Below, in pieces: positions 60,601 through 64,000 of a DNA stretch of 64,000 bases; position 1 is the first letter of the stretch, and each line of letters opens with the position of its first letter. The notes under the pieces are model-generated. The model was not told the DNA's origin, searched no databases, and worked only from the letters and a program-made list of their open reading frames with translations. The stretch spans positions 9,300,001 to 9,364,000 of the forward strand of contig NC_065408.1 in the NCBI RefSeq assembly GCF_024362695.1. Direction: 5' to 3'. This DNA comes from Pectinophora gossypiella (lineage: Eukaryota > Arthropoda > Insecta > Lepidoptera > Gelechiidae). Both the position numbers and the translations under genes were made by a program.

Positions 60601-63042
60601 AGCCTTAACCCCGTAATTGACGTTTTCAGAGACCTCGGCTCGAACAGACTGCGGACGCTGCATAAGACAGCCTTCAAGGGAATGCGCTCACTCGCTGAAC
60701 TCGATATGTTCGACAATCATGTAGAATACCTGCCCGCCGGAATATTCGACTCGTTAGTCAACCTGAAAATATTGTAAGTTCGAAACAAAAGAAAATAAAA
60801 AGACTCTTATTGTAAAAAAAAAACTTTAACACGCTATATACGTCCCACTGTTGAGCCCAAGCCTCCCCTCAATCAACCGGAGAGGATATGGTGCGTAATC
60901 CACTGCGTGTGGTGGAGGTGTTTTTTTTTATATGCGATAAATCTGAAAGAGATTGTCGATGATACTTTCCGTCTTCACATTCAAAAATTCTTTAGAAGTG
61001 CGTTGGCATTATAACAGCAGTGTTTGAAAGCTCCCCTTTCAGCTCATCCTCATCAATCATATTCATACCCGCATGCCACTGGAGCACGTAGGCTCCTCTC
61101 ATCTCTTGGCCTAGTTCCCCTTAGTCACTGATAATATTTCAATAGAACAACAACCTATCAATATCCCGAAAATGAATACCTATTTTCGCATGAAATATTG
61201 CAACATCTGCATGAGAAATAGATAAAAGTCTGTTAAAACTGCATGGTCGGATTAGAAGCGTCTATTTGAATTTTACGATGCCTTCGAGTAACATTAATCC
61301 AACTTAAATACTAAAGTGCAGTTTCTAACAATACTTAACTTTCAGGCGACTTCAGAGAAATTACTTGGAAGAAATCGATAGCGAAGCTTTCCGAGCGACC
61401 AAGAAGTTGTTTCACGTTGACCTGTCCAACAACTTCTTGTACACGCTCCCAGAGAGATTGTTCGCAAACAATTCCTTCCTTGAAACTATTGATATCTCAA
61501 ACAACCAACTGATCTACTTGCCCTCGGACAGCTTTGTCGGGCTGGACTCGCTGCTAATATTAGATTTGTCCAGAAATAAAATACAGAAAATCGAAAATGG
61601 CACTTTCGCGTTGAGAAATCTTCAAATACTAAAGCTCACTGAAAACAAAATAGCAAATATCACTGAAAACGCATTTGAATATCTGATATCTCTCGAAACG
61701 TTACTACTAGATAGAAATAAAATTGAAAACTTGCCAATGCAATTGTTCCGCAATCTCAAATGTTTGGTTTTCTTGGATTTGTCGAACAACAACCTAATAA
61801 GTGTAAGTTCTAACCTGTTAGCTTAGTATTCAGTAGGTACTCTGTCAATGTTCTTTATAGATTATTAAATATTGCAGATTATTCTATTTCTCTTTTGTTT
61901 TGTATTTTGTTTTTTCCTGTTTGTGCAATAAAGTATTTGTTATGTTATGTTGTTATTGCAGTTTACTGGAGTGGAATTTGAAAATCTTAAAGTTCTTCGT
62001 CATTTGGACTTGAAGGAGAACGCTTTGATACAAATACCTGACTATACGTTTGCAAACTGCTCGGCTCTGGAAAAACTGGATTTATCAAAGAACAAATTAC
62101 GTTTTCTAAACGTGACCACTTTCCACGGACTGAACATTATGACTACTCTCTTGCTATCTGATAACAAACTTTATGAAGTACATTTTAAGACCTTTGCAGC
62201 TTTGAAGAACCTAACGACGTTGTGAGTACTTACATAAAATTTAAAATTTTAGTTTTACCATTACTTTAGTTCTATTGAATACACGGAAACTATCCGTATG
62301 TATCAGCTCTACAATTATTGGTTTGTATTCTATAGCTGTCTGTGCAGCAGATGGACAGAGGGTAAAATATTCTAATGACGGACTTGCCTCAAAAACAATA
62401 TAGATGGCGCAGTGGAATTTTTCTTCGTTTGACCTTCTAATTTCATGGATAACAGACGTATTATGCATCTTTTATCTTTGTTTTTAAGAATAAATGGTGC
62501 CCCTTTTCATTACACCCAGGCACAATTACATCTTTCACCCATTATTATTCTGATCAAAATAAAGAGTAGCAATACAGGTAGCAACATAATGCTATACATA
62601 ATGTGATCCAAATATGAAGTGAACAAAATTTTTTATATTTGCTTCTGCCATTACATTGTATTTTAGAATAATTATGTACCCGATTAGTCAAAAATAGATT
62701 ATTATCACGTTAAATCTCGACAGCGCCATCTATATTATTTTTGGTGAACAAAGCCTGGAAAGTAAATGAGGGTTAAAAAGACATGTTTAAAGCATTTTAC
62801 ATAAGCTTCTACTATCATGATGTGGGTATGATACACCTTTGTTTTACTTATTAAGACGATGTTAAAATACATAAAAGAGCTGTAACATTTTTCACTAAGA
62901 CCATTATTACTTTCAGATATTTAGACAACAACATGTTCCCCTCTCTACCATCACGCACTTTGGACTATATGCCCAAACTAGCCAAAGTGAAACTGTCGGG
63001 GAATCCTTGGCATTGTGACTGCCACGCTCTTTACATTTCAGC
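47867..63042 (+). CDS. Secreted/membrane LRR protein, partial (7 exons)
   Basis: Exons 47867-47915 (or duplicate 49529-49577), 54560-54721, 59791-59941, 60630-60773, 61346-61802, 61962-62221 and 62917-63042 join in frame into about 450 residues. Order: signal peptide (MNGVLVFTTLLVFQ); a Cys-containing linker (CSLNACEVF) ending DRRLRAIEQP; an N-terminal cap with CTKSVCRCDPARRALNC; about 13 LRRs of 23-24 residues (LTIDLGSNRL, LHVDLSNNFL-type, LILDLSRNKI, LEKLDLSKNKL); a C-terminal cap starting NPWHCDCHALYIS. The protein should be exported and bind a protein partner. The rest of the cap and any TM segment lie beyond the right edge. I cannot name the orthologue; insect acid-labile-subunit-like or chaoptin-like LRR proteins are comparable. 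Confidence 0.85.
48619..50274 (+). repeat. Tandem duplication, unit 2
   Basis: Copy of 46911-48618, ending ATATTAAAATATAAACG. It includes the duplicate first exon and its upstream 900 bp. About 1% substitutions overall, concentrated after position 49145. Confidence 0.93.
49529..49577 (+). CDS. LRR gene exon 1, duplicate 2 (signal peptide)
   Basis: The 49 coding bases and the donor GTAACG are identical to 47867-47915. It is 1.66 kb closer to exon 2. Either copy can splice in frame; which is used cannot be told from sequence. Confidence 0.75.
50486..50735 (+). mobile_element. Family G repeat, copy 3
   Basis: AAGTTTTCTTTGAAGTTTGT ATGGAAATACGGTCCTGTGA CGTCATTAATAGTAGCGG ... CCCAGTCAAATACCTATCC. 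Confidence 0.7.
50829..50925 (+). mobile_element. Family E 3' part with poly(A)
   Basis: CACTACCGGGTGAGAGCCTT CAGCGCTCCCCATTTGTCCG ... AAGTCACGTCAAAAAAA. Confidence 0.85.
53557..53855 (+). mobile_element. SINE B with perfect 15-bp TSD
   Basis: GGCCTCTGTGGTCCAGTGGT head, GTCCCGGGTACGAATCCCGC box B, tail CACACCATAGAAGAAAAAG. Flanked by ATTGCGCACGTTAAC at 53542-53556 and 53856-53870. The core is shortened (GCTTCGGAAGGCACTTACTG). Confidence 0.92.
53884..54035. mobile_element. Family D MITE, right arm lost
   Basis: TAGTGACACCGTAACGAAAA CCTTGAGGAATGATTCAGCC ... GGAATTTTCCGTCACAAAAG ... GAAAATTCCACTTG. Confidence 0.8.
54462..54536 (+). mobile_element. Family E fragment just before LRR exon 2
   Basis: GACAGCCCTCAGCGCTCCCC ATTTATCCGGCCAAGTAGTT AATTCCATTTGCGGTACAAA AAA. 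It ends about 23 bp before the splice acceptor. Confidence 0.8.
54560..54721 (+). CDS. LRR gene exon 2 (Cys linker)
   Basis: Acceptor TTTCCTCAG before TAATAAAGCC; donor GTAGAC after CAACCAG. With the flanking bases it reads V IKPVRAQCSLNACEVFEMM, TRGSENTAPPGSGACAADIH, WRQLDRRLRAIEQP, phase 1 to 1. GC-richer than its flanks and bordered by exact splice signals. RRLRAIEQP then VW fits the start of exon 3. Family E fragments flank it on both sides. Confidence 0.72.
54758..54812 (+). mobile_element. Family E 3' end just after LRR exon 2
   Basis: GTCCAGCCAAGTAGTTAATA CCATCTGCGGCAAATCTACA ATAAGTCACATCAAAAAAA, starting 36 bp after the donor. Confidence 0.85.
55827..55849. repeat. (ATTC)n microsatellite
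   Basis: About five ATTC units. Confidence 0.9.
56024..56210. mobile_element. GC-rich palindromic element
   Basis: Arms 56024-56071 and 56163-56210 (48 bp each; CTAAGGGTTCTTAAAGACGA ... and its inverse) are imperfect reverse complements. Inside, CGTCGCCACC (56078-56087) and GGTGGCGACG (56099-56108) form a second perfect stem. Outer similarity may extend to about 55920 and 56280. Confidence 0.8.
56829..57112 (-). mobile_element. SINE B split by a LINE tail
   Basis: TCTTCTTCTTAGAAGAAGAC, GTGTGGGTTGTGAGGTGGAT, GAGCCACCAAAGGCCC, then the insertion at 56934-57050, then TGACATGACTCATGTAACGA CTACATCAGTAAGTAGTAAC. Confidence 0.8.
56934..57050 (+). mobile_element. Family F LINE 3' end nested in SINE B
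   Basis: GTCAAATTCAAATTCAAATT ... GGTAACATAGTTACACTTTG AATCGTCAATTTTTATATAA CGAACGTTTCATCCGCC. It interrupts the usual GGCCCCTGACATG of SINE B. Confidence 0.75.
57354..57676 (-). mobile_element. SINE B, full-length, 11-bp TSD
   Basis: TCTTCTTCTATCGTGTGGGT ... GGAATCGAACCCGGGACCTC ... CAACCACTGGACCACGGAGG, flanked by TTGCTACAGAT at 57343-57353 and 57677-57687. One of the best-preserved SINE B copies here. Confidence 0.92.
58740..58945 (-). mobile_element. Family G repeat, copy 4
   Basis: TTTTTCTATGACGTCACAGG TTGCTTTTCATACAAACTCC ... GTTTTGACGTTTAGTAAAAA GTAACTGATTTGACTAGTTG: reverse complement of the other copies. Confidence 0.65.
59078..59268. mobile_element. Family D palindromic MITE, full-length
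   Basis: AGGGTGTTAGTGACATCGTA ACGAAAAGTTTGAGGGATGA TTCAGACCATGATT ... AATCATGGTCTGAATCATCC CCCTCAGTATTCGTTACGGT GTCCCGAACACCC. Confidence 0.88.
59306..59395. mobile_element. Family D left half
   Basis: GGGGTGTAAGTGACGTCGTA ACGAATACTAAAAGGGATGA TTCAGC ... AAGTGGAATTTTCCGTCG; lies 37 bp after the full copy. Confidence 0.82.
59405..59537 (+). pseudogene. Possible retroelement protein C-terminus
   Basis: Frame reading CVHTLQEGPSAAHISLDIQR, GNAARVIGTFGRDKGNNTAP, LL and stop. ISLxIQRGNAAxVxGTF resembles C-termini of some reverse-transcriptase-like retroelement proteins as I remember them. Not confirmable here. Confidence 0.35.
59791..59941 (+). CDS. LRR gene exon 3 (N-terminal Cys cap)
   Basis: Acceptor GTATTTCAG before TGTGGACAAT; donor GTATGA after CTCACTAT. 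Reads V WTIGFGQSRWRQCTKSVCR, CDPARRALNCWRAGLSTLTT, DLVAPVDLLT. The four-cysteine C...C.C......C pattern and L..LT.DLVAP fit an LRRNT cap. Phase 1 in, 2 out. Confidence 0.85.
60024..60154. mobile_element. MITE family L, copy 2
   Basis: CTAAAAAGGACACAAAGGCA ... CGCAATGCAAACAAATTTCA AATATAAATATTGCTTTATT AGATGAATTGTTACATGTGG. Confidence 0.7.
60630..60773 (+). CDS. LRR gene exon 4 (LRR 1-2)
   Basis: Acceptor GTTTTCAG before AGACCTCGG; donor GTAAGT after AAAATATT. With AT from exon 3 it gives I DLGSNRLRTLHKTAFKGMR, SLAELDMFDNHVEYLPAGIF, DSLVNLKI. Phase 2 in and out; the intron sits inside a Leu codon of the repeat, as is common for LRR exons. Confidence 0.92.
60830..60930 (-). mobile_element. SINE A tail/body fragment
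   Basis: ATATACGTCCCACTGTTGAG, CAATCAACCGGAGAGGATAT GGTGCG ... GTGGTGGAGGTGTTTT, in LRR intron 4. Confidence 0.8.
61346..61802 (+). CDS. LRR gene exon 5 (LRR 3-9)
   Basis: Acceptor ACTTTCAG before GCGACTTCAG; donor GTAAGT after CTAATAAGT. Seven repeats, among them FHVDLSNNFLYTLPERLF, LETIDISNNQLIYLPSDSF, LLILDLSRNKIQKIENGTF, LETLLLDRNKIENLPMQLF, and NNNLIS at the end. The frame would stop at TAG (61826) if not spliced, which supports the donor. Phase 2 in, 0 out. Confidence 0.95.
61962..62221 (+). CDS. LRR gene exon 6 (LRR 10-12 and start of 13)
   Basis: Acceptor TTATTGCAG before TTTACTGGAG; donor GTGAGT after ACGACGTT. Reads FTGVEFENLKVLRHLDLKEN, ALEKLDLSKNKLRFLNVTTF, MTTLLLSDNKLYEVHFKTF, AALKNLTT. 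Phase 0 in, 2 out. Confidence 0.95.
62222..62916. other. LRR gene intron 6 (695 bp)
   Basis: AT-rich. It has a MITE L end (GGGTTAAAAAGACATGTTTA AAGCATTTT, 62771-62800) and two GGCGC(A/C)-type GATGGCGCAGTGG / CAGCGCCATC motifs around 62403 and 62720 that may be TE ends. No exon seen. Confidence 0.5.
62917..63042 (+). CDS. LRR gene exon 7 (LRR 13 and C-terminal cap start)
   Basis: Acceptor TACTTTCAG before ATATTTAGAC; donor GTAAGT after ATTTCAGC. Reads L YLDNNMFPSLPSRTLDYMP, KLAKVKLSGNPWHCDCHALY, IS. NPWHCDC is the classic start of an LRRCT cap. Phase 2 in and out, so a further exon is required and lies beyond what I could find to 64000. Confidence 0.95.
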
Positions 63043-64000
63043 GTAAGTACTTGCCTCCCACCCACAAACTAGTATATTTTGGACGCTATATAAAAATCTC
63101 ATAATCACCGTGTGCCGCCTTACCGCGTAAGTGCGAGCGAGACAAACAGCACACGCTCCTTACTCTTTAGCGATTTTCGGCCATTTACACTGAAGTTAGA
63201 CGCAGAGGGGTGAGGTGAATCTAGGGCGCCCGATACGAATTGGCTACTTGACAGTTGTAATTTGGCGGAGAGGATGTGCTGCCGCCAAAAGATGCTTTTC
63301 GGGGTACCGAACTGAGCATAGTACCCCGCTAGCAACAAGTTGATAGTGTGATTAGGGATCGACGATCCAGCAGTGTCATGCAGGAAGTTGTATACATTGG
63401 GTCTCTCTGTATAAACTTCGATATCGCGTTTCACGACTGCTTCAAGACTGCATTATTGAATGTGCGGCGCCATCTGTTGCATGTGAGCGGAACCAGCTCG
63501 CCAACTAGTTGGGTCCGCTGCATTAATAATAAATAAAATATGTCGGATATGGTAGTTTCCAATAGTTTTTTGTATTAAGATTATTTTTAATTTTTACAAA
63601 TTATATAAGAATTCGTTTTTAGTCTGTGTATTACAACACCCGAAACAAGAGCGGCCATGATTGAGGTTCGCCTGACGTCACATATTATTACAAAATAAAC
63701 ATCAAGTTATACTGTTTCCACACAGTTTCTTTGTTTATTGAATTGTGATGTCACTGGGCAAAATGTTATGTGACCAACCGTTTTCGCACGAAATGTGAAA
63801 TTAATGAAGAAAAATATGTTTTTTTTTTCTAATATACATATAAAGCTTTTCGAGAAAGTAAAATATTTGAAGATGTATAAAATAAGCATTTGTATTTTAT
63901 TAAATACTTATTTATCCAAAAACTATCAAGCAGCCAATTGGTGCGGACGGAAAGTTACTGTTCTATACGTATTATTTATTCTATGCCACTAGTTATCAAT
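63043..64000. other. LRR gene intron 7, to window edge
   Basis: GC-richer DNA at about 63110-63530, then AT-rich. I looked for the rest of an LRRCT cap (W.....C...... C.) on the plus strand and found none, so the next exon is probably outside the window. The frames at 63348-63536 and 63795-63992 are unsupported. Confidence 0.5.

Noticed and set aside
63348..63992. Final LRR exon near the right edge
   Set aside because: No acceptor followed by an LRRCT-like cysteine pattern in the required phase.

Overview
The window looks like moth or butterfly (Lepidoptera) nuclear DNA. It is AT-rich, has small exons with GT/AG introns and long introns, and is packed with tRNA-headed SINEs, RTE/jockey-type LINE 3' ends and palindromic MITEs of the kind usual in lepidopteran genomes. 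I read two multi-exon host genes in opposite directions; almost everything else is intron or intergenic DNA filled with transposable elements (TEs).

Left half, minus strand (2175-21792): a class A GPCR that I identify as the leucokinin (kinin) receptor. Seven exons joined by in-phase GT/AG junctions cover an N-glycosylatable N-terminus, TM1 to TM6, a DRH motif after TM3 and CWLP in TM6. The start codon lies upstream and was not identified. TM7 and the tail must lie left of the window, beyond a LINE fragment at 1-1066. An isolated signal-peptide-like exon (35617-35722, minus) and a GC-rich block (37.69-38.66 kb) lie upstream and may be 5' parts of this or another gene.

Right half, plus strand (47867-63042): a secreted or membrane leucine-rich-repeat protein. 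It has a signal-peptide exon, a Cys-containing exon, an N-terminal Cys cap, about 13 LRRs and the start of a C-terminal Cys cap, and it continues past the right edge. All junctions keep frame. Its first coding exon, with about 950 bp upstream and 700 bp downstream, lies in a tandem duplication (46911-48618 and 48619-50274), so there are two near-identical candidate first exons and promoters.

TE landscape: three SINE families (called A, B and H here) have different heads and tails but share a central core. H joins a tRNA-like start to a 5S-rRNA-like segment and carries a 79-bp MITE in a TTAA site, with the empty site visible in a second copy. A 1173-bp TIR element (17137-18309) has 75-bp inverted repeats built from palindromes. 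Several nested insertions have readable target-site duplications (TSDs). Family letters A to N are local labels, not database names.
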